64,000 nucleotides of DNA, taken from assembly GCA_016716605.1 (NCBI GenBank), contig JADJWA010000001.1, positions 124,001 to 188,000 on the forward strand, given 5' to 3'. Shown in pieces: positions 34,353 to 43,558 of this stretch. The position numbers and the translations under genes were made by a program. The notes below the pieces were generated by a model. It was not told the DNA's origin and made no database searches. It saw nothing but the letters and a program-made list of their open reading frames with translations. The stretch comes from Flavobacteriales bacterium (GTDB lineage: Bacteria > Bacteroidota > Bacteroidia > Flavobacteriales_F > PHOS-HE28). Each line of letters begins with the position of its first letter. Within the stretch, counting starts at the first letter, position 1.

Positions 34353-37300
34353 ATGAATTGTAGAAACTCGAACTCGCCACGGCGCACGCGTTGGTGGCAA
34401 ACCGCGGCGGCCCTTGCCGGTGCGCTGCTGATCTCCTCGGCAAGCTTCGGCCAAGCCGGCGTCTGCTTTCCTGGATCCTGCGCCGGGCCCGGAACGTCTT
34501 GGGGAGTAGCCCAAAGCACTACTTCCAGCACCTTCGTGAACTCTGTTGCAGGAACCTACGGTGGTGAGTACAACACGTACAACGTGACCAGCGGGCAGCA
34601 ATACGAATGGTCCTTGTGCGACGCAGTGGATGGTGCGGTCAATCCCACCGCCGACATGACCATGAGTCTGAAGACCACCGCCAACGCCCACATCTGCTAT
34701 GCGGATGATGTGTGCGGTGCTGATCCGAAAATCCTTTGGACAGCTACGTTCACCGGGCAAGTGCAGGTGTTGATTTATGGTTACCCGTGCGCTACCGTTT
34801 CCGCCAGCCACACCGTGCGCTGGCGCTGCGTGAGCTGCGGACCGCCCCCGCCAGTCGGCCCATGCCTTACAAGCACCTACGGGGAGTACCCCACGGGTGC
34901 TGTGACACCGACCTGCAATGGCCTAGCGAACGATGTTGCGCTGGGTTGCGGTTATAATGGCGAGTACACCACGCTGAACCTTACGGCTGGCACTACTTAC
35001 ACCTTCACCAGCAGCGTTGCAACGGACTGGATCACGATCAGCAATGGCGCTGGTACCGTTGGTCTCGCATGGGGCCTTGGACCGGTGAACTACACACCTA
35101 CCACCACGACCACGTACCGTTTCTGGACCCATACGAGTTCTGCATGCGGCGCATTAGGTTCATGCCGTCAGCGACGCGTGCAGTGCACCGCCCCTGTAGT
35201 TGACCCCTGCACCGTACCAGTTGCTGCTGCTGCTTGCGGCACTACGCAGTCCCCAGGTTTCAGCGGCGGCGGCTTCGGTTGGAGCCCAGGCAGCTGCGGC
35301 TTCGGCACACCAGGAGCGGAGCGCCTCTACACTTACACGCCCCCAGTTACCGGCAACTACTCCATCACGGTTACGGCTGCTACGGGCGGTTATGTCGATT
35401 ACTTCTGGAAGCCGGTCTCGGCCGGTTGCAGCGCCACCGGTTGGAACTGCATCCTGGACGTGAGTGCGCCAGCGACCTTCGGCAGCATGGCTTGGACGGC
35501 TGGCGTACCAGTGTACATCCTGCTTGATGCCGAATACAACGTAGGAAGCGGAAGCCAGACCTGGCGCATCAACTGCCCACCGCCGGCCAACGATGCCTGC
35601 GCAGCGGCGATCAGCATCCCGAACGTGCCTTACACGAGCCCCGGCATCTCCAACTCAGCGGCGACAACGGATGGTCCCGTGACCACCTGCGACGGCCCGT
35701 ACAATAACATCTGGTGGACCGTGAGCGGTGTTTGCGGACCCATGATCGCCTACACCTGCGGATCGAGCTATGACACGGAGATCGCCGTTTACGCAGGCAC
35801 CTGCGCCGGGCTGACCCCGATCACCTGTAACGATGATGCCGGGGCGAATGGCCCCTGCCCATCCACGCTACAGAGCTGGGTAACCTGGGCAGCCACCCAA
35901 GGCACCACCTACTACATCTCGGTGGGCAGCTACTGGAGTGGTGGCACTACAGGCAACAACGTGCTGACCGTAACCGCGGTTGATGGTGACAACGATGGCG
36001 TGGGCGATGCGTGCGACAACTGCGTGAGCACCTCCAACCCGAGCCAGGCGGATGGCGACACTGACGGCGTGGGCGATGCCTGCGACAACTGCCCTGCCAT
36101 CTCGAATGCGAGCCAGACCGACAGCGATGGCGACACCAACGGCGACGCCTGCGACATCTGCCCCGGCGGCAACGACTTCGCGGATGGTGACGGCGACGCC
36201 GTGCCCGACTTCTGCGATGTATGCCCCACGGTGAACAACGGCACGCCCGGACAGGCCTGCGATGACGGCAACCCGTTGACGGTGCTCGATGTGCTCGGTG
36301 CCAGCCCCACTTGCGGCTGCGCAGGCACCCCGTGCACGCAAACGGTGACCTTGACCTTCCAGGCCGATGGCTCCAGCGGCATCCGCTGGGCGCTCCGCCA
36401 GCAGGTCACCAACATCCTGGTGCAGAGCTCGCCCGGTTACCCCGCCTACGACTTCCCGCCGCCCAGCAGCAACTACACCTACACCACCTGCCTGCCCAAC
36501 GGCCAGTACTACGTGGTGGTGGAGGATGACGCCTGCAACGGCATCGTGAACGGCGGCTACATCGTGCGCGTGGGCGGAACCCGCGTAATCGACAACCGCA
36601 ACAACTTCACCAGCGGCTGCACCAGCCAGATCGCAAATGGTCAGGGCTTCGGCATCCCGCTGGGCAACGACCGCCTGATCTCGGCGAGCTGCGACCGCCT
36701 CGACCTGCGCCGCGGCGTATCGGGCACCTGCTCCGACGTGCTCACCGCAGACAACACCCCGAACGGCACCAGCGGCCTGAACTACCAGTTCTGGTTCTAT
36801 GACCCGAATGGAACGCTGAGCCTGATCTGGCCAACAGCCTCGACCGCTGGCGGGAACCAGGTGAACATGTTCAGCCTGCCCTCCTTGGTGGAGAACAAGC
36901 TCTACAATGTGCGCGTGCGCACCCGGATCAGCCCCGGCGTATGGCGCGAGTGGGGCCCTGCCTGCCGCATCATGATCAACAACACCTTGGGCCAGTGCCC
37001 CATGACCGAACTGCAAGATGAGGCCGGAGCGCAGCTCTCGTGCAACGTCTCGAAGTCCATGGGCAGCGGCGCTGCGAACCTGGTGTACGCCAAGCCGCGC
37101 TCGCGCAAGACCCCGTCCTGCGCGAACCAGCAGGCCAATAAGTACCAGTTCCGCTTCCGCATCCCGTCCGAGGGCGTGGTGATCGTGAAGAACGGCGTGA
37201 GCAGCAACCCATGGACCTATCTGAACAACACCGGTATCGTGGCTTCTCCGCTGCCCAACGCAACCACGGTGCTCCAGGCCTGCAAGCTCTATGAGGTGGA

Positions 37301-37715
37301 AGCCCGCTTGAGCTTCGATGGCGGCGCCACCTGGTGCGTGGGGACCAACACGGACATGTACACCAACCTCACTCCGTGGGGCGATGTATGCACCGTGTTC
37401 ACCAACTGCGCCTTCGGCATGGCGCAGCAGCCCGGCGGCTCAGAGAGCAGCAGCAGCGTGAAGCTCTTCCCCAACCCGAACGACGGCAGCCAGCTGACGC
37501 TGAGCATGCCGCATGTGGAGGAGGGCGTCAGCACCGTCACCGTGGACATCTTCGATGCCTACGGCAAGCGCGTGACCGCCCGCACCATCGCGGTGCAGGA
37601 TGGCTTCATCAACACCGTGCTCGACCTCAACGGCGAATTGGCCAATGGCATGTACATGGTGAGCATCACCGCCGGAACGGCCTTGCACAACGAGCGACTG
37701 GTGATCCAGCGCTAG
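34353..37715 (+). CDS. Type IX-secreted multidomain surface protein (cargo 3)
   Basis: 1120 aa from the ATG at 34353. A signal peptide ends SSASFGQ. Several Cys-rich beta domains fill residues 35-400. A pre-peptidase-like domain (ANDACAAAISIPNVPY, with TYYISVG near its end) is at about 410-545, then thrombospondin type 3 repeats (DNDGVGDACDNC, DTDGVGDACDNC) at about 548-640. From about 663 runs the module shared with cargos 1 and 2. The last ~85 residues are the type IX sorting domain (LFPNPND, DIFDAYGKRVTAR). Closest to cargo 2 in the C-terminal module, including 60 identical bases, and to cargo 1 in the CDDGNP segment before it. Surface or extracellular; no enzymatic residues seen. Confidence 0.87.
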   Translation: MNCRNSNSPRRTRWWQTAAALAGALLISSASFGQAGVCFPGSCAGPGTSWGVAQSTTSSTFVNSVAGTYGGEYNTYNVTSGQQYEWSLCDAVDGAVNPTADMTMSLKTTANAHICYADDVCGADPKILWTATFTGQVQVLIYGYPCATVSASHTVRWRCVSCGPPPPVGPCLTSTYGEYPTGAVTPTCNGLANDVALGCGYNGEYTTLNLTAGTTYTFTSSVATDWITISNGAGTVGLAWGLGPVNYTPTTTTTYRFWTHTSSACGALGSCRQRRVQCTAPVVDPCTVPVAAAACGTTQSPGFSGGGFGWSPGSCGFGTPGAERLYTYTPPVTGNYSITVTAATGGYVDYFWKPVSAGCSATGWNCILDVSAPATFGSMAWTAGVPVYILLDAEYNVGSGSQTWRINCPPPANDACAAAISIPNVPYTSPGISNSAATTDGPVTTCDGPYNNIWWTVSGVCGPMIAYTCGSSYDTEIAVYAGTCAGLTPITCNDDAGANGPCPSTLQSWVTWAATQGTTYYISVGSYWSGGTTGNNVLTVTAVDGDNDGVGDACDNCVSTSNPSQADGDTDGVGDACDNCPAISNASQTDSDGDTNGDACDICPGGNDFADGDGDAVPDFCDVCPTVNNGTPGQACDDGNPLTVLDVLGASPTCGCAGTPCTQTVTLTFQADGSSGIRWALRQQVTNILVQSSPGYPAYDFPPPSSNYTYTTCLPNGQYYVVVEDDACNGIVNGGYIVRVGGTRVIDNRNNFTSGCTSQIANGQGFGIPLGNDRLISASCDRLDLRRGVSGTCSDVLTADNTPNGTSGLNYQFWFYDPNGTLSLIWPTASTAGGNQVNMFSLPSLVENKLYNVRVRTRISPGVWREWGPACRIMINNTLGQCPMTELQDEAGAQLSCNVSKSMGSGAANLVYAKPRSRKTPSCANQQANKYQFRFRIPSEGVVIVKNGVSSNPWTYLNNTGIVASPLPNATTVLQACKLYEVEARLSFDGGATWCVGTNTDMYTNLTPWGDVCTVFTNCAFGMAQQPGGSESSSSVKLFPNPNDGSQLTLSMPHVEEGVSTVTVDIFDAYGKRVTARTIAVQDGFINTVLDLNGELANGMYMVSITAGTALHNERLVIQR

Positions 37716-37736
37716 GTTGAACGAAACTGAAAGGAG

Positions 37737-37762
37737 GGGGCCGTCTCGGAAGAGGCGGCCCC
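37737..37762 (+). terminator. Terminator after cargo 3
   Basis: GGGGCCGTCTC (37737-37747) pairs with GAGGCGGCCCC (37752-37762) with one G-T pair, loop GGAA, followed by TTCTGTTT. Confidence 0.8.
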
Positions 37763-37828
37763 TTCTGTTTCGCACTGGCTGAACCGCGAGCCTGAACGCG
37801 TGTACCGGTCAATGTTCCAAGGCCCGGA

Positions 37829-37836
37829 TACCTTCG
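37829..37836 (+). promoter_or_regulatory. -7-like element TACCTTCG
   Basis: TAnnTTYG match 20 bp before the ATG of the DUF4139 gene and downstream of the cargo 3 terminator. Confidence 0.55.
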
Positions 37837-37855
37837 TCCGCACAAACGCCCGCCC

Positions 37856-39484
37856 ATGCGCCTCGCTTCCTTCCTCTTCGCCACCGCATTCCTGCCCTGT
37901 GCGACCTCCGCAGCCGAAGGCGAGAAACCCATCACCAGCAAGGTGAACGAGGTGAAGGTCTTCCTGAGCGGCGCGCAGGTATCACGAGCGGCCAGCGCCA
38001 CCATCGCAGCGGGCACCAGCCTTCTGGTCTTCACGGGCCTCGCCGAGGGCATGGACCCTCAGAGCATCCAGGTAACCGGCAAGGGCGGCTACCAGATCCT
38101 GAGCGTGAATCACCGGATCAACTACCTCACCGAAAGCCCGAAGAAGAAGGAGATCGAGGAGCTCCAGGCGCGCATCAAGCGGATCGAGCACGATTGGAAC
38201 ATCGAGCATGGATTGCAGCAGGTGTGGGTGAACGAAGAGCAGCTCCTGCTGAAGAACAATGCCGTTGGCGGCCAGCAGAACGGGCTCACCGCCGCGCAGC
38301 TCCAGGCTGTGAACGACTACGTTCGGGAACGCATGAAGGCGATGAAGGCAGGTTGGCTCGCGCAGGAGGAGAAGAAACAGGCCCTGCAGGAAGAGAAGCA
38401 GAAACTGCAGCAGCAGATGCAGCAGTACCAATCGCAGGCGCCGCGGCCCACCAGCGAAGTGGTGGTGGAGATCAGCAGCACTATTGAGGTGAGCGCCACC
38501 TTCACCATCACCTACTTCGTGGGCAATGCCGGCTGGCTGCCCGCCTATGACCTGCGCGCCAAGGGCGTGGGCCAGCCGATCGAGCTGCTGATGAAGGCCC
38601 AAGTGACCAACAACACAGGCGAGGATTGGAGCAAAGTGGACCTGAGCCTGAGCAGCGGCAATCCCATCTTGGGCGGCGTGATGCCATCGCTGAGCCCTTG
38701 GGTACTCTACACCTACCAGCCGCGCAGGCTTGAGAGCGTGACCATCAGCAGTCGGGAACAGCGCGTGAGAGGCGATGCGCCCATGGCTGCTCCAAGCGCA
38801 ATGGATGATGGCCTGCTGCGGATGAAGCAGGAAGAGGTTGCCTCGGGCATCGTTTCCAACACCGTGGCCTTCCGCACCACCACCGTCGAATTCGTGATCG
38901 AAACGCCCTTCACCATCCCTGCCGATGGCAAGGCGCACACCGTGGGCGTGAAGAGCCACAGCATACCCGCCAGCTATAAGCACTACGCAACGCCCAAGCT
39001 CGAGAAGGATGCCTTCCTCTATGCGCGCACCGCGGGATGGGAAGACCTGAACCTGCTGCCAGGGGAAGCCAACGTGTTCTTCGAGGGCACCTTCGTGGGA
39101 CAGAGCTACCTGCAACTGGATCAGCCCAAGGACACGCTCGACATCAGCCTGGGGCGCGATAAAGGGGTCGTGGTGGAGCGCGTGAAGCGCAAGACCACCA
39201 ATGAGAAAGCCATCGTGGGCGGCAAGCGCACGGTGACCATCGGCTGGGACCTCACCGTGCGCAACACCAAGGGCACGGCGGTGGATCTGGAAGTGCGCGA
39301 CCAGTACCCGCTGAGCCCGCAGAGCGAGATCGAGGTGAAGCTGATCGATAAGGGCGGCGCAGCTGCCGATGAGCAGAAGGGCCTGCTCACCTGGAACCAG
39401 CGCATCGAACCCAAGGCTACGAAGAAGCTCGGCTTCAGCTATGAGGTGAAGCACCCGAAGGACATGCCGGTGGTGCTGGAGTGA
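37856..39484 (+). CDS. DUF4139 domain protein (mucoidy inhibitor A-like)
   Basis: 542 aa. A signal peptide ends near ATSAAEG. An N-terminal DUF4140 domain follows (NEVKVFLSGAQVSRAA, LVFTGLAEGMDPQSIQV), then a coiled coil about 95-200 with poly-Gln/Glu stretches, and the C-terminal DUF4139 beta-rich domain about 205-540 (YFVGNAGWLPAYDLRA, VTNNTGEDWSKVDLSLSSG, ending in FSYEVKHPKDM). Proteins of this family are secreted or periplasmic, with no known biochemical role. It lacks the N-terminal carboxypeptidase-like domain some relatives carry. It stands alone between a terminator and the dioxygenase-like gene 12 bp on. Confidence 0.85.
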   Translation: MRLASFLFATAFLPCATSAAEGEKPITSKVNEVKVFLSGAQVSRAASATIAAGTSLLVFTGLAEGMDPQSIQVTGKGGYQILSVNHRINYLTESPKKKEIEELQARIKRIEHDWNIEHGLQQVWVNEEQLLLKNNAVGGQQNGLTAAQLQAVNDYVRERMKAMKAGWLAQEEKKQALQEEKQKLQQQMQQYQSQAPRPTSEVVVEISSTIEVSATFTITYFVGNAGWLPAYDLRAKGVGQPIELLMKAQVTNNTGEDWSKVDLSLSSGNPILGGVMPSLSPWVLYTYQPRRLESVTISSREQRVRGDAPMAAPSAMDDGLLRMKQEEVASGIVSNTVAFRTTTVEFVIETPFTIPADGKAHTVGVKSHSIPASYKHYATPKLEKDAFLYARTAGWEDLNLLPGEANVFFEGTFVGQSYLQLDQPKDTLDISLGRDKGVVVERVKRKTTNEKAIVGGKRTVTIGWDLTVRNTKGTAVDLEVRDQYPLSPQSEIEVKLIDKGGAAADEQKGLLTWNQRIEPKATKKLGFSYEVKHPKDMPVVLE

Positions 39485-39496
39485 GCACCCAGGCCC

Positions 39497-40501
39497 ATGG
39501 CCTCGGATCGCGCGGCTAACTTGCCCGCCGTGCGCAAAGTGCTGGACCGCTATTATGGGTTCTTCCGCAAGCTGAAGGCGAGCTATGTGGTGCTGAACCT
39601 CTTCAACCTGAGCAAGCTGAAGCATGCGCAGCGCATGTACCGCAAGTACGGCGTGAAGCGCAATGTGCTGCTGCCGATCAACAGCAGCCATCTGCCCAAA
39701 GGCGCGATCGAAACGCCGTGGCTTGATGAACCCGATGCGCTTGAGAAGCTGAAGGCATCAGCGGGCTTGCAGCGCTTCGATGCAGCCACCCGCGAGGCGA
39801 TGCTCCGCTGGCCCACTGACGGCTATATCGTGCTTCGCGGCCTTTTCTCGCAGGAGGAAGTGACCGCCATGAACAACGAAGTGGACCGACTTATCCGCGA
39901 CAAGGTGGTTGACTTCAACTTCACCGGAAGGAAGATCATGTTCGCGTACAGGCACAGTGAGCTGCTGCGCCGATGCACGCATGACCGCCGCATCCTCGAC
40001 GCGATGGACTTCCTGCTCGGCCGCAGGGTGCGTGTCTTCCAGAGCATCAACTTCCTCACCGGCAGTGAGCAGCATGCCCATAGCGACAGCATCCACATGA
40101 CCACCTATCCGCTCGGCTACATGATCGCCGCATGGATCGCGCTCGAGCCCATCACGGCCGACAACGGCTGCCTCATCTATCACCCCGGAAGCCATCGCCT
40201 TCCCTATCTGCTCAACGACAGCTACGATCATGGTGGCAATCGCTTCGTGATCGGCGATGATGCCTATGCGCGCTATGAGGAAGCCATCGACGCGGAGATC
40301 CGGAAGGGCGGCTTCCCCGCACAGGAGTTCCATGCGCGGCCAGGCGACGTGCTGCTCTGGCACGCCAACCTGCTCCACGGCGGAAAGAAGATGAGCAAGC
40401 CCGATGCGAGCCGCAAGAGCATGGTGATCCACTGCTTCGCGGAGGATGTGCTCTGCTACCATGAGCTCACGCAGCGCCCGGCGATGATGGAAGCGGACTG
40501 A
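39497..40501 (+). CDS. Phytanoyl-CoA dioxygenase-family protein
   Basis: 334 aa non-heme Fe(II)/2-oxoglutarate oxygenase. The double-stranded beta-helix motifs are visible: HxD in QHAHSDSIHM, a conserved DNGCLIYHPGSHRLP, the distal His in LLWHANLLHGG and the 2-oxoglutarate Arg in SRKSMVIHCF. The N-terminal ~110 residues are helical and of unknown role. The substrate cannot be told from sequence; relatives hydroxylate lipids or natural products. The start is uncertain: ATG 39497 gives MASDRAANLPAV, while an in-frame GTG at 39530 (RKVLDRYYGFFRKL) would skip 11 residues. It follows the DUF4139 gene by 12 bp and may be co-transcribed. Confidence 0.85.
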   Translation: MASDRAANLPAVRKVLDRYYGFFRKLKASYVVLNLFNLSKLKHAQRMYRKYGVKRNVLLPINSSHLPKGAIETPWLDEPDALEKLKASAGLQRFDAATREAMLRWPTDGYIVLRGLFSQEEVTAMNNEVDRLIRDKVVDFNFTGRKIMFAYRHSELLRRCTHDRRILDAMDFLLGRRVRVFQSINFLTGSEQHAHSDSIHMTTYPLGYMIAAWIALEPITADNGCLIYHPGSHRLPYLLNDSYDHGGNRFVIGDDAYARYEEAIDAEIRKGGFPAQEFHARPGDVLLWHANLLHGGKKMSKPDASRKSMVIHCFAEDVLCYHELTQRPAMMEAD

Positions 40502-40646
40502 GGTTGATCGGTTGGCCGCCTCCTCCGTTGCCCGGTGGTCGGAGGATGGGGCCTTGTGAGGCCCGTAGCCCTGCCCTTGTGCGACGCATGGCTGATCGGC
40601 CTTCCATTCAACGGGCTTTGAGCGCAAGCCGAAACCACGGGTTTTC

Positions 40647-40654
40647 TACATTCG
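40647..40654 (+). promoter_or_regulatory. -7-like element TACATTCG before hppA
   Basis: TAnnTTYG match 68 bp upstream of the hppA ATG; a TTTG lies at 40617-40620 but 26 bp away, longer than usual. Confidence 0.45.
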
Positions 40655-40722
40655 CGCCCGCCTTTTCCGGGAACGGCCCAAAGGCCTTGAACGACAACGA
40701 CATAACGACAACCGTAGAGACC

Positions 40723-43473
40723 ATGGGAAGTGAACTGATGTACTATGTGCCGGTGATGGGCGCACTGGGCCTGGTGGTGATGATCGCCAAGGCCATGTGG
40801 GTGCGCAAGCAGGACGCCGGCGATGCCAACATGCAGGAACTCGCGGGCTACATAGCTCGTGGCGCGAGCGCCTTCCTCAAGGCGGAATGGAAAGTACTGG
40901 GCGTATTCGCCGCGATCGCCGCTGCGCTGCTGGCTTGGAGCGCTGAACTCGAGGCCGTGGCCAAGCATACCGATTGGGTCATCGCCATCGCATTCCTCAT
41001 CGGGGCGTTCTTCAGCGCGTTCGCCGGATGGATCGGCATGAGCATCGCCACCATGGCCAACGTGCGCACCACGCAGGCTGCGCGCACCAGCCTGGCGCAG
41101 GGCCTCAAGGTGAGCTTCAATGGCGGCACCGTGATGGGCCTGGGTGTCGCGGGCCTTGCCGTGGTGGGCCTGGGCTCCCTCTTCATCGTGTTCCTGCGGA
41201 TGTACGTAGGCGACATCGCCGCCGGCACGCCGGAATGGAACGATGCCATGATGCAATGCCTGGAAGTGCTCGCAGGCTTCTCGCTCGGTGCGGAGAGCAT
41301 TGCGCTCTTCGCTCGCGTGGGCGGCGGCATCTACACCAAAGCCGCCGATGTAGGCGCCGACCTCGTGGGCAAGGTCGAAGCCGGCATCCCGGAGGATGAC
41401 GCCCGGAACCCCGCCACCATCGCCGACAACGTGGGCGACAACGTGGGCGACGTGGCCGGCATGGGCGCCGACCTCTTCGGCAGCTATGTGGCCACCATGC
41501 TCGCCACCATGGTGCTCGGCCGTGAGGTCGTGGCCACCGGCGATGCGTTCAACGGGCTCTCTCCGATCCTCCTGCCCATGGTGATCGCCGGCTTGGGCGT
41601 GATCTTCAGCATCATCGGCACGCTCTTCGTCCGCATCAACAAGGACAGCGACAGCGTGATGGCTGCCCTGAACAAAGGCAACTGGGGCGCCATGATCCTG
41701 GTTGCCATCGCGAGCTACCCGCTCGTGCAATGGATGCTTCCTCCCACCATGCAGTTCGTGCGGGGCGGGGTTTCCACGGAGATCACCAGCATGAACGTGT
41801 TCTGGGCCATCATGCTCGGCCTCGTGGTGGGCACGCTCATGAGCATGGTCACCGAATACTACACCAGCATGGGCCGTCGCCCGGTGCTGAGCATCGTGCG
41901 CAAGAGCGGCACCGGCCATGGCACCAACGTGATCGGCGGCCTCGCCATGGGCATGGAGAGCACGGTGCTCCCCATCCTCCTTCTCGCCGCAGGCATCTGG
42001 GGCTCGTTCGCGCTGGCAGGCATGTACGGCGTGGCGATCGCCGCAGCAGGCATGATGGCCACCACGGCCATGCAGCTCGCGATCGACGCCTTCGGCCCCA
42101 TCGCTGATAATGCGGGCGGGATCGCGGAGATGAGCGGCCTGCCAAAGGAGGTGCGCGAGCGCACGGACAATCTGGACGCCGTGGGCAACACCACCGCCGC
42201 AACCGGCAAGGGCTTCGCGATCGCATCCGCCGCGCTCACCGCCCTGGCGCTCTTCGCCGCGTACGTGGGCATGTCGGGCATCAGCGGCATCGATATCTAC
42301 AAGGCTGATGTGCTGGCCATGCTCTTCGTGGGCGGCATGATCCCCTTCTTCTTCAGCAGCCTCGCCATCAGTGCCGTGGGCAAAGCCGCCATGGACATGG
42401 TGAAGGAGGTGCGCCGCCAATTCCGCGAGATCCCCGGGATCATGGAGGGCAAGGGCAAGCCGGAGTACGAGAAGTGCGTGGCCATCAGCACCAAAGCCAG
42501 CATCCGCGAGATGATCGCACCCGGCGCACTCGCGCTGATCTCACCGATCCTCGTCGGTTTCCTTGCCGGGCCTGAAGCGCTGGGCGGCCTGCTCGCGGGC
42601 ATCACAGTGAGCGGCGTGCTCATGGGCATGTTCCAGAACAATGCCGGTGGCGCGTGGGACAATGCCAAGAAGAGCTTTGAGAAGGGCGTGGACATCGACG
42701 GCACCATGTACTACAAGCACAAGGCCGACAAGCCTTCGCCGCCGCACCAAGCCGCTGTGACCGGTGATACCGTGGGCGACCCCTTCAAGGACACCTCGGG
42801 CCCCTCGATGAACATCCTGATCAAGCTCACGAGCATCGTGGCGCTCATCATCGCACCGCACATCAATAAGAACGGGCACGCCGCAAGCAATCATGCCCAG
42901 CACGCGGCGGCACAGGAAGCCGTTGCCCCCGGCGCGCAAGGAACCCCCAAGAACGACCTCAGCGCCGAAGACGCGGCTCGCGTGAATACCGCTGCGACCA
43001 TGGTAACGCGGAGCACCGAATTCACCCATACGCTGGTCACCGGCAAGCAGATCTCGGGAGCTTCAGCCGGCATGGAGAACGACCTGATGACCTTCATCAT
43101 GCGCGCCATCCCGGCGGACAAGCGCACCTGGATCGGCCTGAACGAGGTAGCCTATTACGATCAGGGCGGCGTGAACGTGGAAGAAAGCGCTGTGCAGCTT
43201 GATAACCTGGCCGAGATCATGCGCGCCTATCCCACGCTGAAGCTCGAGATCGGCGCCACGGCAACCGATTTCGTGGATGCCGAGCCCGCTACGATCGAGA
43301 AGAGCGCACGCACCCGCGCAGAGGCGATCGTGAATTCCCTGAATGACCGGGGCATCGCGCTCGAGCGGCTGACCGCGAAAGGCTACGGCGCCGATGCTCC
43401 TTTCGCGACCGCGCCTCTCTTCCTGGATCGCGCGCCCACCAAAGGCGCCGCGCTGCGGGTGAGCGAGCGATAG
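40723..43473 (+). CDS. hppA: Membrane ion-pumping pyrophosphatase fused to an OmpA-like domain
   Basis: 916 aa. Residues 1-715 are a complete membrane pyrophosphatase, which couples PPi hydrolysis to H+ or Na+ export: many membrane helices, the catalytic loop DNVGDNVGDVAGMGADLFGS, a second conserved segment FGPIADNAGGIAEMSG and the closing GDPFKDTSGPS. The GNTTAATGKGFA motif has Ala in the position that marks K+-dependent enzymes. After a linker of about 80 residues (Ala/His-rich) the C-terminus (about 800-916) is an OmpA-like domain: Asp849 in ATATD and Arg863 in KSAR are spaced 14 apart, like the peptidoglycan-binding pair of OmpA. Both ends of this pump face the periplasm, so the fusion could tether it to the wall. 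The start ATG 40723 is chosen over an upstream open frame without membrane segments. Confidence 0.93.
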   Translation: MGSELMYYVPVMGALGLVVMIAKAMWVRKQDAGDANMQELAGYIARGASAFLKAEWKVLGVFAAIAAALLAWSAELEAVAKHTDWVIAIAFLIGAFFSAFAGWIGMSIATMANVRTTQAARTSLAQGLKVSFNGGTVMGLGVAGLAVVGLGSLFIVFLRMYVGDIAAGTPEWNDAMMQCLEVLAGFSLGAESIALFARVGGGIYTKAADVGADLVGKVEAGIPEDDARNPATIADNVGDNVGDVAGMGADLFGSYVATMLATMVLGREVVATGDAFNGLSPILLPMVIAGLGVIFSIIGTLFVRINKDSDSVMAALNKGNWGAMILVAIASYPLVQWMLPPTMQFVRGGVSTEITSMNVFWAIMLGLVVGTLMSMVTEYYTSMGRRPVLSIVRKSGTGHGTNVIGGLAMGMESTVLPILLLAAGIWGSFALAGMYGVAIAAAGMMATTAMQLAIDAFGPIADNAGGIAEMSGLPKEVRERTDNLDAVGNTTAATGKGFAIASAALTALALFAAYVGMSGISGIDIYKADVLAMLFVGGMIPFFFSSLAISAVGKAAMDMVKEVRRQFREIPGIMEGKGKPEYEKCVAISTKASIREMIAPGALALISPILVGFLAGPEALGGLLAGITVSGVLMGMFQNNAGGAWDNAKKSFEKGVDIDGTMYYKHKADKPSPPHQAAVTGDTVGDPFKDTSGPSMNILIKLTSIVALIIAPHINKNGHAASNHAQHAAAQEAVAPGAQGTPKNDLSAEDAARVNTAATMVTRSTEFTHTLVTGKQISGASAGMENDLMTFIMRAIPADKRTWIGLNEVAYYDQGGVNVEESAVQLDNLAEIMRAYPTLKLEIGATATDFVDAEPATIEKSARTRAEAIVNSLNDRGIALERLTAKGYGADAPFATAPLFLDRAPTKGAALRVSER

Positions 43474-43490
43474 CCCATCCACACAATGGA

Positions 43491-43526
43491 CGAAGAGGCC
43501 CGCTGCGCATGCAGCGGGCCTCTTCG
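43491..43526. terminator. Bidirectional terminator between hppA and the yqeY-like gene
   Basis: A perfect 16-bp inverted repeat: 43491-43506 with 43511-43526, loop GCAT. Suitable for ending both convergent genes. Confidence 0.88.
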
Positions 43527-43558
43527 TTCGGGGCGGAACGCGACCCGGTCGTAGAGCC

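Noticed and set aside
40456..42420. Long minus-strand open frame of 654 codons
   Set aside because: It is antisense to hppA, His/Ala/Gly-rich as expected from GC-rich codon shadows, and has no recognisable domain.
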